From: Streptomyces coeruleorubidus
GTDB taxonomy: Bacteria; Actinomycetota; Actinomycetes; Streptomycetales; Streptomycetaceae
Length of the DNA stretch: 64,000 bases
Assembly: GCF_028885415.1 (NCBI RefSeq)
Contig: NZ_CP118527.1
Location: 806,001 to 870,000 of the forward strand
Direction: 5' to 3'
Part shown: one piece after another, positions 51,763-59,752 of the stretch
Numbering within the stretch: position 1 is the first letter of the stretch
Layout: the number at the start of each line of letters is the position of its first letter
Position numbers and translations under genes: made by a program
Notes under the pieces: model-generated
Told to the model about the DNA's origin: nothing
Database searches by the model: none
What the model saw: only the letters and a program-made list of their open reading frames with translations

Positions 51763-52215
51763 ATGACCGGCATCGAAATGCGCAGCGACGCGTTCAACGA
51801 CCACTCCTTCATCGCGCGCCGGTACGCGTACGAGGGACCGAACGTCTCTCCGCCGCTGACCTGGAGCGGCGTACCGGACGACGCGGCCGAACTGGTCCTG
51901 CTCTGCGAGGATCCCGACGCCCCGTCGGGCACCTTCGCGCACTGGGTCGTGGTCGGCATCGACCCGCACAGCGACGGCGTCGAGGCCGGGCACTGCCCAC
52001 CGGGCGGCACGGAACTCGTCAACGGCTACGGGCAGCGTGGCTGGGGCGGCCCGCATCCCCCGCCCGGGGACGACGCACACCACTACTTCTTCCGGCTCTA
52101 CGCCCTGTCCGAACCGTGCGTCCTGCCCGACGCGCCCCGTGCGGACCAGGTGCACGAGGAGGTCGAGAAGCGCCGCATCGCGGACGGCACGCTGGTGGGG
52201 CTCTACCAGCGCTGA
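51763..52215 (+). CDS. YbhB/YbcL (PEBP, Raf kinase inhibitor-like) protein
   Basis: 150 residues. PEBP signatures: PPLTWSGVPDDAAELVLLCEDPDAP-type core, HWVVVGID and GPHPPPGDDAHHYFF. Small cytoplasmic ligand-binding fold, function uncertain in bacteria. Divergent from the sigma factor gene. Confidence 0.93.
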   Translation: MTGIEMRSDAFNDHSFIARRYAYEGPNVSPPLTWSGVPDDAAELVLLCEDPDAPSGTFAHWVVVGIDPHSDGVEAGHCPPGGTELVNGYGQRGWGGPHPPPGDDAHHYFFRLYALSEPCVLPDAPRADQVHEEVEKRRIADGTLVGLYQR

Positions 52216-52222
52216 GACGGCT

Positions 52223-52273
52223 CACGGGTGGGACCGCCCGTGTCTTCGTGGCACAACGGCCGGTTGTGCCACG
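52223..52273 (+). terminator. Two tandem hairpins after the PEBP gene
   Basis: CACGGG/CCCGTG (52223-52242) followed by CGTGGCACAAC-N5-GTTGTGCCACG (52247-52273). They may terminate the PEBP transcript; the second could instead be an operator for the MFS gene at 52372. Confidence 0.55.
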
Positions 52274-52371
52274 GGTGACGGACGGTTGTTTGCCCGGGCG
52301 GCCCGGCGCCCGCTTGGATGGCTGCCGGTCAACACCGGGTTGTCCGCGGGAGCTGGGAGTGTGCGCCGGGT

Positions 52372-53631
52372 ATGGCGGGCAGGCGGTCGCTGGGGCGGCG
52401 GTTCGGGTGGCTGTGGGGTGCGTACGCGGTCAGCACGGCCGGGACATGGCTCGCGTTCGACGCGTTCGCCCTGATCGCGGTCCTGGCGCTGGACGCCGGA
52501 CCGACGCAGCTGTCGCTGCTGGCGGCGGTCGGACCGGCCGTCGGCGCGGCGGTGTCGGTGCCGCTCGGGCCGTGGGTGGAGGTCCGCCGTAAACGGCCGG
52601 TGATGATCGCGGCCGACCTGGTCCGGTGCGGGGTGCTGCTGAGCATCCCCGTGGCGTTCGCCCTGGGCCGGCTGGGCTTCGGCCAGCTGCTGCTGGTGTC
52701 GGTGGCCGTCGCGGCGGCCGACATCACCTTCAACGCGGCGGCCGGGGCGTTCCTGAAGGGGCTGGTGCCGCGGCGGGACCTGCTCGTGGCGAACGGGCGG
52801 TTCGAGGCGACGACCTGGACGGCCAGCATGGTCGGGCCGCCGCTGGGCGGGGCCGCGATCGGGCTGTTCGGTCCGGTGACGACCGTGGTGGCCGACGCGG
52901 TGAGCTATCTGCTCTCGGCGTTCGGCCTCCGGGCGATCGGCGGCGAGGAGAAACCCCCGGTGCGGCCCGCGTCCGGCGAGGTCCGCCGCGCGGGCGACCT
53001 GCTCGACGGCTGGCGGTACATCCTGGCCGACCCGGCGCTGCGCCCGCTCTTCTTCAACACGGTCCTCGTCAACTCCCTGATCATGGCGGCCTCTCCACCG
53101 CTCATGGTCCTGATGGTCGATGATCTGCGGTTCGCCCCCTGGCAGTACGCGCTCGCCTTCGCGGTGCCCTGCACGGGCGGCCTGCTCGGCTCACGCCTGG
53201 CACCACGGCTCGTGACGCGGTTCGGGCGGCACCGGGTCATGCTCGCCGCGGGGGTGCTGCGGGCGTGCTGGTCACTCGGACTGGCCTTCGTCGGCCCCGG
53301 TACGGCCGGGCTGGCGCTGGTCATGGTGGTCGAGTTCGGGCTGATCGCCTGCTGTGCCGTGTTCACCCCGGTGTTCGCCACGTACCGCCTCGACCGGACC
53401 CCCTCGGACCGGGTCACCCGCACCCTGTCCGCCTGGTCGGCCACCGGCAAGGCCACCACAGCGGCCGTGACCGCCCTGTGGGGCTTGCTGGCCCACCTGA
53501 CCGGCCCCCGTACGGCCATCGCCCTCGCCGGCGTCTTCCTCCTCTTCACCCCCGCCCTGCTCCCCCGCCGCGGCAGGACACCGGACGCCGGCCCCGAGCC
53601 GACTCCCCTGACGCTGAAGGACGCCGCCTGA
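52372..53631 (+). CDS. MFS transporter
   Basis: 419 residues with about twelve hydrophobic segments and the layout of the macrolide-efflux-like MFS_3 family (GTWLAFDAFALIAVLAL start, SVPLGPWVEVRRKRPVMI loop). Likely multidrug or metabolite efflux. ATG 52372 is preferred to 52318. A dyad about 100 bp upstream might control it. Confidence 0.9.
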   Translation: MAGRRSLGRRFGWLWGAYAVSTAGTWLAFDAFALIAVLALDAGPTQLSLLAAVGPAVGAAVSVPLGPWVEVRRKRPVMIAADLVRCGVLLSIPVAFALGRLGFGQLLLVSVAVAAADITFNAAAGAFLKGLVPRRDLLVANGRFEATTWTASMVGPPLGGAAIGLFGPVTTVVADAVSYLLSAFGLRAIGGEEKPPVRPASGEVRRAGDLLDGWRYILADPALRPLFFNTVLVNSLIMAASPPLMVLMVDDLRFAPWQYALAFAVPCTGGLLGSRLAPRLVTRFGRHRVMLAAGVLRACWSLGLAFVGPGTAGLALVMVVEFGLIACCAVFTPVFATYRLDRTPSDRVTRTLSAWSATGKATTAAVTALWGLLAHLTGPRTAIALAGVFLLFTPALLPRRGRTPDAGPEPTPLTLKDAA

Positions 53632-53653
53632 ACGGCCCGCTCGCGGGAGCGGT

Positions 53654-53692
53654 GGGCCGGGGACGGGAGCGGCGTCGCCCCGTCCCCGGCCC
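53654..53692. terminator. Bidirectional terminator, MFS / VOC
   Basis: GGGCCGGGGACGGG pairs perfectly with CCCGTCCCCGGCCC (14 bp) around 11 bases, between convergent genes. Confidence 0.85.
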
Positions 53693-53700
53693 GGGCCGGA

Positions 53701-54129
53701 TCAGACCGCCCCGGGCACGTCCTCCATGACGCCGTTCAGCGGCGAGGACGGGTCCGTGCCGTACGGACGGGTGATGATCTCCAGGCCGTGGCCCGCCGGG
53801 TCGAGGAAGTACACGCCCCGGCCGCCGTCGTGGCGGTTGATCTTGCGCGGGTGGTTGCCGTGCGGGTCGGCCTGGATGGGGATCCGGGCCGCGACGAGCC
53901 GGGCGAGGGCCTCGTCGAACTCGTCCTCGGAGACGAGGAACGCGTAGTGCTGCATGGGAATGTCGGCGTCGATGGTGAGGAAGTCCAGTGTGACGCCGTT
54001 GGCGGTCGTCACCGGCAGGAACACCCCGGCCGGTGCCCCGACCTCCAGACCCAGGATCTCCGCGAGAAAACGAGCGGACTTCTCCCGGTCACGGGACAGG
54101 ACGATGGTGTGATTGAACTCGACTGACAC
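53701..54129 (-). CDS. VOC family (glyoxalase/bleomycin resistance fold) protein
   Basis: 142 residues with two beta-alpha-beta-beta-beta modules: FNHTIVLSRDREKSARFLAE at the start and YFLDPAGHGLEIITRPYG at the end, where the Glu is a metal ligand. Start GTG 54129 is chosen for the GGAGG nine bases upstream. Substrate unknown; may bind or detoxify a small molecule. Confidence 0.9.
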   Translation of the reverse strand: MSVEFNHTIVLSRDREKSARFLAEILGLEVGAPAGVFLPVTTANGVTLDFLTIDADIPMQHYAFLVSEDEFDEALARLVAARIPIQADPHGNHPRKINRHDGGRGVYFLDPAGHGLEIITRPYGTDPSSPLNGVMEDVPGAV

Positions 54130-54317
54130 GGTTGAATGCCTCCACGGGCATCTCCGCGGCGCCTCCATGCCTCACCCGGACGGTGACCGACACGCGATGC
54201 CGCGCGGTGGATCGTAGACAGAGGCGGCTGTGGTCGTCGAGCGGTTTTCGGCCGTATCGCGCCGCCCCGCCCGGCAGGGCCAAGTACCCTCGCCCGTACC
54301 CCTGTTGTCCCGCACGA

Positions 54318-54363
54318 CCCTGACAATTGTCAGGGACCGCGTCGCCCCTGCTCTCCCTACAGT
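54318..54363 (+). promoter_or_regulatory. Promoter P1 with CCTGACA palindrome
   Basis: A perfect 18-bp palindrome CCCTGACAATTGTCAGGG (54318-54335), then 23 nt after its 16-bp core, then TACAGT (54358-54363). A start site near 54370 would leave a 29-nt leader before the SH3-like gene. The same layout occurs twice near 55900. Confidence 0.7.
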
Positions 54364-54398
54364 TCTGAGCGTCGGCCACACCTCAGGGGGAACTCGAC

Positions 54399-54773
54399 AT
54401 GTCCACTCGCATCTTCGCCAGGGCCGCGCTCGTCGGCGCCGGGGCGCTCGCTCTGCTCGGCCCGCTCACCGCGGGGACCGCAGCCGCGTCCGCCGCGGGC
54501 GAGCGGGGCGGCGCTCGCGTCATGGCCGCGCCGTACGCGGTCGTACCGTACGAGACCGTCAACGTCCGCCACGGGCCGGGCACTTCCTACGGAATTCTCG
54601 CCACCGTTCCGGCGGGCCAGCCGCTCGGCGCCTACTGCTGGACCCGCGGTCAGCGCATCACCGACAACGGCTACAGCAACGACGTCTGGGTGAAGCTCCT
54701 CGAGGGCTACGTCAGCGCCGTGTACCTCAAGGGCAACGAGTACGGCGACCTGCCCGCCTCGGCGCGCTGCTGA
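54399..54773 (+). CDS. Secreted SH3-like protein
   Basis: 124 residues. A Sec signal peptide (residues 1-33, cleavage after an ASA-type site) is followed by a compact SH3-like domain (VNVRHGPGTSYGILATVPAG, WTRGQ, VWVKLL, GYVSAVYLKG) ending in Cys. Bacterial SH3 domains typically bind peptidoglycan. Ribosome site AGGGGGAA upstream. Followed by a second protein of the same design. Confidence 0.85.
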   Translation: MSTRIFARAALVGAGALALLGPLTAGTAAASAAGERGGARVMAAPYAVVPYETVNVRHGPGTSYGILATVPAGQPLGAYCWTRGQRITDNGYSNDVWVKLLEGYVSAVYLKGNEYGDLPASARC

Positions 54774-54834
54774 CCCGGATCATGACCACTTCCGACCACA
54801 CCATCCTCACCATCGTCCTACGGGGGACAGACAC

Positions 54835-55209
54835 ATGAAGCGAATGATCAGCCGTACCGCCATGGGCCTCGCCGTGGCCGCGCTCGCCGTCGGCGGCCTC
54901 GCCACCACGGCCCAGGCGGCCCCGGCGGTCGCAGGCGGCGGCGACCCGACTCTCACCGACGTCTACATCTGGGCCACCGACGTCAACCTGCGCCAGGAGC
55001 CGACCACCAACTCCCCGCGCCTCGCCGTCCGTTCGCAGTGGTGGGCGGACGCCATCTGCCAGAAGCAGGGCCAGACCGTGCACGACCCGGCCGTCGGCAC
55101 GAACAACTGGTGGACCGCCGTCATGGAGCTCTCGGGCAGCGACGTCGCCTGGGTGAACAACCTGTACATCCGGGGCGGCCAGAAGATCGCCGGCGTCCCG
55201 GACTGCTGA
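54835..55209 (+). CDS. Secreted SH3-like protein
   Basis: 124 residues. Signal peptide to about TAQAAPA (29-31), then an SH3-like domain with the pattern VNLRQEPTTNSPRLAV, QKQGQTV, NWWTAVM, WVNNLYI and a C-terminal GVPDC. Same architecture as the preceding gene, 61 bp upstream, so the two probably share promoter P1 and arose by duplication. Confidence 0.83.
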   Translation: MKRMISRTAMGLAVAALAVGGLATTAQAAPAVAGGGDPTLTDVYIWATDVNLRQEPTTNSPRLAVRSQWWADAICQKQGQTVHDPAVGTNNWWTAVMELSGSDVAWVNNLYIRGGQKIAGVPDC

Positions 55210-55227
55210 CGCCATCAGCCTCCACAC

Positions 55228-55269
55228 GCCCGCGGCGGGCCACCGGGAGATCGGTGGCCCGCCGCGGGC
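55228..55269 (+). terminator. Strong hairpin terminator after SH3 operon
   Basis: An 18-bp perfect stem (55228-55245 with 55252-55269) around GGAGAT, beginning 19 bp after the stop. Confidence 0.9.
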
Positions 55270-55379
55270 TCGTTGCCGGTCAGCAGTAACCGGCTGACTC
55301 CTTCTTGTCGTCCTGCTTGGGATGGTGCGCGAAGGGGGCGGACCGGAACACCGGCCGCCCCCTGTGGCGTGTGTGCGGC

Positions 55380-55829
55380 TCAGTACCAGCCGGTCTCGGT
55401 CAGGTCGTGGCCGTCGCACGAGAGCAGGGCGCGTGAGACGCGTCCGTTGAGGTTGTTGCCCATCTGCGTGTAGGCGTAGGTGATGCCGGGGTCGACGCTC
55501 TCGGAGACCCAGCCGTCGACGCGGCCCACGCCGTTGTCGGAACGCTGGAGTACGGCGACGCAGCCGGGCCGGGAGTTCTCGATCCGGGCGAAGGAGCCGC
55601 ACTTGTCGGAGTAGAAGTACTTCAGGGCCATGCCTTCGGCGTACTTGGTGGCCCCGATCTGCCGGAACGTGCCCGAGCAGTAGGAGGTGGTGGGGTACTG
55701 CCCCTCGTTCCCGTAGGCCCCGTAGTTGCCGCCCGAGTGCGGCGCGGCCTGGGCGGAGGTCGGGAGGAGCGCCATCACCGCGGCGGCGCCTCCGGCGGCC
55801 AGCAGTGTCCTGAGTGATCGGCGGCTCAT
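55380..55829 (-). CDS. Secreted cysteine-containing protein (DUF2690-like?)
   Basis: 149 residues with a twin-arginine-like or Sec signal (MSRRSLRTLLAAGGAAAVMA, cleavage near AQAAP). The mature part has four Cys (YCSGTF, SDKCGSF, RPGCVAV, LLSCDGH) able to form two disulfides. KYFYSDKCGSFARIE resembles the core of DUF2690 proteins, but I am not certain of the family. Transcribed from P2, the reverse half of the divergent region shared with the serine hydrolase gene. Confidence 0.75.
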   Translation of the reverse strand: MSRRSLRTLLAAGGAAAVMALLPTSAQAAPHSGGNYGAYGNEGQYPTTSYCSGTFRQIGATKYAEGMALKYFYSDKCGSFARIENSRPGCVAVLQRSDNGVGRVDGWVSESVDPGITYAYTQMGNNLNGRVSRALLSCDGHDLTETGWY

Positions 55830-55868
55830 GAGCCCTCTTTCGTGTGTCGGCGGGTGTTTCCGGTCGTG

Positions 55869-55913
55869 ACCGTACGGGCGTCATCACACCTGCGACACCT
55901 GACACTTATCAGG
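55869..55913 (-). promoter_or_regulatory. Promoter P2 with CCTGACA palindrome
   Basis: On the reverse strand, palindrome-like CCTGATAAGTGTCAGG (55913-55898), 23 nt, then TACGGT (55874-55869). Leader about 33 nt to the ATG at 55829. Same spacing as P1 and P3. Confidence 0.65.
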
Positions 55914-55947
55914 GTCGAACGCCACAGGTCGTCTCGTTTCGGGGAGC

Positions 55948-55992
55948 CCTGACATTCGTCAGGACCGGCCCCACCGCTCGGGCTCCTAGTGT
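55948..55992 (+). promoter_or_regulatory. Promoter P3 with CCTGACA palindrome
   Basis: CCTGACATTCGTCAGG (55948-55963), 23 nt, then TAGTGT (55987-55992). Drives the serine hydrolase/SH3 gene at 56069. Palindromes P2 and P3 are 50 bp apart centre to centre. Confidence 0.65.
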
Positions 55993-56068
55993 GTCGGCGC
56001 GAGGCCAAGGCTCCGCCGGACAACCGTGCGACCGGGCACCGGGCCACCGGCGACCAGGAAGGGCAACC

Positions 56069-57238
56069 ATGCGCATACTCCTGCGCGGCGCCGCGGCGCT
56101 CGCGACCGTCGTCACGGTCGCTGCGTTGGCGGGCGGCGCGGCGGCACTCCCCCGGCCGGGGACGAGCGCTCAGGCCGCTCGAAGCGCTCAGATCCCGGAC
56201 GGCGTCACCGCCGGGATCGCGGTCTTCGACCGCCGCACCGGCACGTTCACCGAACAGGTCGACGAGAGCGCGCGGTTCCGGTCCGCCTCGGTCGTCAAAC
56301 TGCTGCTGGCCCTGGACTTCCTGTGGAACCGCGGGCCCGGCTACACGATCCCCGAGGCCGACCGGGCGCGGCTGGAGCCGATGCTGCGCAGCAGCGACGA
56401 CAAGGCCGCGAACCACTACTGGTCGCAGTACGGCGGCTCGGCGATCATCGGCCGGATGACCACCCGGCTCGGTCTGCGCGACACCGCGCCGCCGCCCGCC
56501 GGGCACGAGGGCTACTGGGGCTACACCGCCCTGTCGGCCCGGGACACCGTGGCGATCTACCGCTACATCCTGGACGAGGCGCCCGCCCCCGTGCGCGACT
56601 TCGTAATGGACGACCTGCGCCGCTCCACGCGCTGCGCCTCGGACCGCTTCGACCAGCACTTCGGCATCGCGGGCTCGTTCGACCGCCCCTGGGCGGTGAA
56701 GCAGGGCTGGGCCGGGGAATACGCGAAGGGGACGTGCGGCGCCTCGGGGGCGGCGGCCGGGACAGCACCGGCCGCCGCTCCCGCCGCCCGGGCCGCCGCC
56801 GGCGTGGACCTCACCCGCCCCGCACTGCACACCACCGGCACGGTGGGCGCGGACAACCGCACGATCGTGGCCGTACTGACGCTGCATCCGGTCGGCACGT
56901 CGTACGGGAAGGCGTACACCGACCTCGGCCGGCTGACCCGCTCGCTGAACGTGCCGGGCGGGGTGCGGCCGGCGGGGGCGTGGTTCGGCACCTGGGGCGA
57001 GTTCGTGAACGTCCGCAAGGGCCCGGCCACGGGTGATGCCCGGGTCACTCAACTCCCGGCCGGGGTCGAGGTGCTGGTGGGCTGCCAGACGCGGGGCCAG
57101 GTGGTCAGCGTGCCGCCCTACACCAACGAGTGGTGGGCCTATCTGCCCCAGTACGGCGGCTACATCTCCAACATCTACATCAGCTCGCCGGACAACCGGC
57201 TGCCGAACGTCCCGGAGTGCGGCTCGCCGCGGCCGTGA
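56069..57238 (+). CDS. Secreted serine hydrolase (beta-lactamase fold) with C-terminal SH3-like domain
   Basis: 389 residues. Signal peptide 1-27. Residues 45-300 have the beta-lactamase/penicillin-binding fold: SVVK (74-77, catalytic Ser and Lys), SDD (109-111) in place of SDN, and a KQG in place of KTG near 211. The C-terminal 80 residues (VNVRKGPATGDARVTQLPAG, CQTRGQ, WWAYLP, GYISNIYIS, PEC) match the two small SH3-like proteins upstream. An Ala/Pro-rich segment splits the hydrolase domain. Probably a wall-bound hydrolase or sensor rather than a true beta-lactamase. Confidence 0.87.
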   Translation: MRILLRGAAALATVVTVAALAGGAAALPRPGTSAQAARSAQIPDGVTAGIAVFDRRTGTFTEQVDESARFRSASVVKLLLALDFLWNRGPGYTIPEADRARLEPMLRSSDDKAANHYWSQYGGSAIIGRMTTRLGLRDTAPPPAGHEGYWGYTALSARDTVAIYRYILDEAPAPVRDFVMDDLRRSTRCASDRFDQHFGIAGSFDRPWAVKQGWAGEYAKGTCGASGAAAGTAPAAAPAARAAAGVDLTRPALHTTGTVGADNRTIVAVLTLHPVGTSYGKAYTDLGRLTRSLNVPGGVRPAGAWFGTWGEFVNVRKGPATGDARVTQLPAGVEVLVGCQTRGQVVSVPPYTNEWWAYLPQYGGYISNIYISSPDNRLPNVPECGSPRP

Positions 57239-57252
57239 CGGGAACGGGGGAC

Positions 57253-57292
57253 GAGCGGTGGGCAGGGCCCTGAGGGGTCCGGCCCACCGCTC
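57253..57292. terminator. Bidirectional terminator, hydrolase / kinase
   Basis: GAGCGGTGGGC pairs with GCCCACCGCTC (57253-57263 and 57282-57292), between convergent genes. Confidence 0.8.
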
Positions 57293-57307
57293 GCGTACGT
57301 CCGGGGG

Positions 57308-58864
57308 TCAGCGCTCGTACTCGGCGAGGTAGCCCAGCACCTTGTCCACGTGCGGGCGTACCCGTGCGGGGACGCCGCCCTCCTCGATGATCGTGCGGTC
57401 GCTGGTGCGGTAGCCGGCCGCGACCAGTGCGGGCAGGTCCTTCTTCGGCAGTCCCGCCTGTTTGAAGCGCTGGTCGAGCCAGCACACGTACAGGCTCATG
57501 GTGGCGATCGCGTCCGGCGGCGACATGTGGTCCTTGTCGCCGTCGCCGTCTCCGTCCACCGCCCAGGCCCGGAACACCGACGGGGTCCACATGGCGATGC
57601 CGTACTCGTCGCTCTCCGGCCGGGCGGCGTCGGCGTCGAAGCCGCTCTCCGCCTTGAGCAGTGCGGCGAGCAGGGCGGGGGTGATCTCCTCGTCGGTGCA
57701 GCGGTGGGCGGCGCGGGCGATGACGGGGCGCAGCGCCTCGGGTACGTCGGAGTCCTCCGGGATCTCACCGGGCACCGGGCTGTGCGCGCCGGTGACGGCG
57801 GCGGAGGCGCCGCGGTCGCGTTCGTCGTCCCGGGTGTCGCCGGCTCCGTCGAGGAGTGCCGCCCCGGCGACTGCGGCGGCGGTCAGGACGACGAGCCCGG
57901 CCGCCACGGCCGGCACCAGGCGTCGCCGGCGGCGGCGCGGATCGCCGGTGAGTTCCTCGATGCGGGCGGCGACGCCACGGGCGGTGTGCGGGAGCCGGGT
58001 GGCGTGGTCCGGCGCCAGGCAGTCGGCGATCAGCCGGCGCATGTCGTCGCCGAGGCCGGCGTCGAGCCGCAGGGGTGCGGTGCCGCGTGCGTAGGCCTGG
58101 GCGGCCAGGGAGCGGGCCCGGGCCGTGGCGCCCGGGAAGGGGTGGAGTCCGCCGGTGAGCACCTGGTGGGCGAGGACGCCGAAGGCCCAGATGTCGGCGG
58201 TGGGCCGGACGACGGCGCCCTGGGTGCCGGTGCGCTGGGACCACCACTCGGGCGGCAGGTGGTCGAGGGTGCCGAGCGGCGGCAGATGGGCGTGGGTGCC
58301 GTCGAGTTCGGCGGCCAGCCCGAAGTCCGCCAGCCACACCTGCCCGCTCGGGCCCAGCAGGACGTTGGCGGGCTTGAGGTCGCCGTGCACCCAGCCGGCG
58401 TCGTGCATGTGGGCGAGTCCGGCGGCCACTCCGCGCAGGACGCGGTCGGCACGGTCGATCGGCCCGCCGGTGGCGGCGGTGTCCAGGACGTCCTTCAGGC
58501 TGGCCTCGGCACGGTCCATGACCAGGGCGATGGCGCCGTCCAGGGCGGGCAGGTGCGGTGCCTCGACGGTGCACACGGCGTGGGTCCGCACGAGGTGGGG
58601 GTGGTCGGCCTCGGCGCTGAACCGGACCTCGCGCTCGACGAGTTCACCGAGCGCGGCGCGCTGCCCGGGCCCCAGGGCGCCGGTCGGGAGCACCTTCACG
58701 GCGGCGGGTGTGCCGTCGGCGACGGTACGGGCCTCGTAGACGGTCCCCCAGCCGCCGGAGCCGATGACCGCGCCCACCTCCCAGTCCTCGATCCGGAAAC
58801 CCTCCGGGAGGCGGGGCGGTCCGGGTATCTCCAGGTCGTCCGGGACGTCGTCGGGTCTCGTCAT
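57308..58864 (-). CDS. Membrane Ser/Thr kinase with extracellular transglycosylase-like domain
   Basis: 518 residues. The cytoplasmic Hanks-type kinase (28-305) has the glycine loop GSGGWGTVYEA, K57, catalytic D162 in HGDLKPANVLL and DFG at 180-182. A basic stop-transfer (RRRRRR) and one membrane helix (about 315-336) follow. The outer domain (373-505) has the lysozyme-like LLKAESGFDADA with Glu404 and a calcium-type loop DGDGDGDKD, then PPDAIATMSLYVC, as in Streptomyces lytic transglycosylases. It overlaps the FHA gene by 4 bp (ATGA). Likely senses or binds peptidoglycan. Confidence 0.9.
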   Translation of the reverse strand: MTRPDDVPDDLEIPGPPRLPEGFRIEDWEVGAVIGSGGWGTVYEARTVADGTPAAVKVLPTGALGPGQRAALGELVEREVRFSAEADHPHLVRTHAVCTVEAPHLPALDGAIALVMDRAEASLKDVLDTAATGGPIDRADRVLRGVAAGLAHMHDAGWVHGDLKPANVLLGPSGQVWLADFGLAAELDGTHAHLPPLGTLDHLPPEWWSQRTGTQGAVVRPTADIWAFGVLAHQVLTGGLHPFPGATARARSLAAQAYARGTAPLRLDAGLGDDMRRLIADCLAPDHATRLPHTARGVAARIEELTGDPRRRRRRLVPAVAAGLVVLTAAAVAGAALLDGAGDTRDDERDRGASAAVTGAHSPVPGEIPEDSDVPEALRPVIARAAHRCTDEEITPALLAALLKAESGFDADAARPESDEYGIAMWTPSVFRAWAVDGDGDGDKDHMSPPDAIATMSLYVCWLDQRFKQAGLPKKDLPALVAAGYRTSDRTIIEEGGVPARVRPHVDKVLGYLAEYER

Positions 58865-59664
58865 GCGCCTGCCTCCTGCGGCGTGAGACGGCCGGCTCCG
58901 CGGGACGGCAGCAGGCTGAGATGCTCTTCGCGTACCAGGCCGAAGCGCAGGGCGACGGAGGCGAGCCTGGAGCGCTTGGCCCCGGTGCGGCCGCCGTCGG
59001 CCCCGGTCGCGGTCTCCTCACCGAGGTCCAGGCGCAGTTTGGCGAAGGCCAGGTAGTCGATGTGGTAGTTGACCGCGGAGCGGGTCAGGTCCCGGCAGGA
59101 CTCCAGTGGCCGCAGCCGCTCCACGATCTGCCCGACCCCGGGCAGCGCCGAGTCGGAGGGGTCGCGCAGCCGGGGTTCGCACAGGGCCACCAGCACCAGG
59201 AAGTACTTCGACGTCGGGTCCAGGGCGAAGGGGTGGACGGTCTGTTCCCCGCCGCCCGGCACGGACTGCTCACCGAGGTAGGCGTGCTGGGGTGCGAACA
59301 CCTTGAAGGTCGCGGTGCCGGACAGGGCCGGGAGCACCACGCGCGAGAACTCGAACGGCACGGGCGCGCCGAGCCGCCCCGGGGCGACGGTCAGGTACTC
59401 GCCGGCTCCCTCCAGGTTCTCCACGACGTACGACACGCTGGGGCTGAAGTTGGACAGCCGCCAGTAGTCCCCGGCCGCCTCCAACTGCCCGGCCCTGCGC
59501 GAGATCCCGGGGTCGGTCAGCACGATGCGCACGCCTGTGCTGCCGGGCGTGCCGCGGCCGAAGTCGGCGATGTCCCCGGGGCCCAGATGGATCAGGTCGG
59601 GCCTGCCCGGCTCGTCCGCACCCCACTGTGTGGGACCGGGCAACTGCACGATGATGGTTTCCAC
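58861..59664 (-). CDS. FHA-domain protein, kinase partner
   Basis: 267 residues from GTG 59664 with GGGGGAG upstream. The N-terminal FHA domain (1-90) shows FGRG (35-38), ISRR (54-57) and LSNFS (70-74), the phosphothreonine-binding loops. The middle is uncharacterised; the C-terminus (SAVNYHIDYLAFAKLRL) may be an HTH. First gene of the operon and coupled to the kinase gene, so it is the likely phospho-dependent partner or substrate. Confidence 0.85.
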   Translation of the reverse strand: METIIVQLPGPTQWGADEPGRPDLIHLGPGDIADFGRGTPGSTGVRIVLTDPGISRRAGQLEAAGDYWRLSNFSPSVSYVVENLEGAGEYLTVAPGRLGAPVPFEFSRVVLPALSGTATFKVFAPQHAYLGEQSVPGGGEQTVHPFALDPTSKYFLVLVALCEPRLRDPSDSALPGVGQIVERLRPLESCRDLTRSAVNYHIDYLAFAKLRLDLGEETATGADGGRTGAKRSRLASVALRFGLVREEHLSLLPSRGAGRLTPQEAGA

Positions 59665-59752
59665 GCGGACTCCCCCGCTGATGACGCCCCCGATTTGGTC
59701 GCGAGGATTGTACGGGCGGATTCCGCTTGCGCGGAGGCGGCAGTGCCTCAAG

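Noticed and set aside
56069..57238. Annotation as an antibiotic-resistance class A beta-lactamase.
   Set aside because: SDD replaces SDN, no clear KTG or omega-loop Glu is seen, the fold is split by a low-complexity segment, and a wall-type SH3 module is attached.
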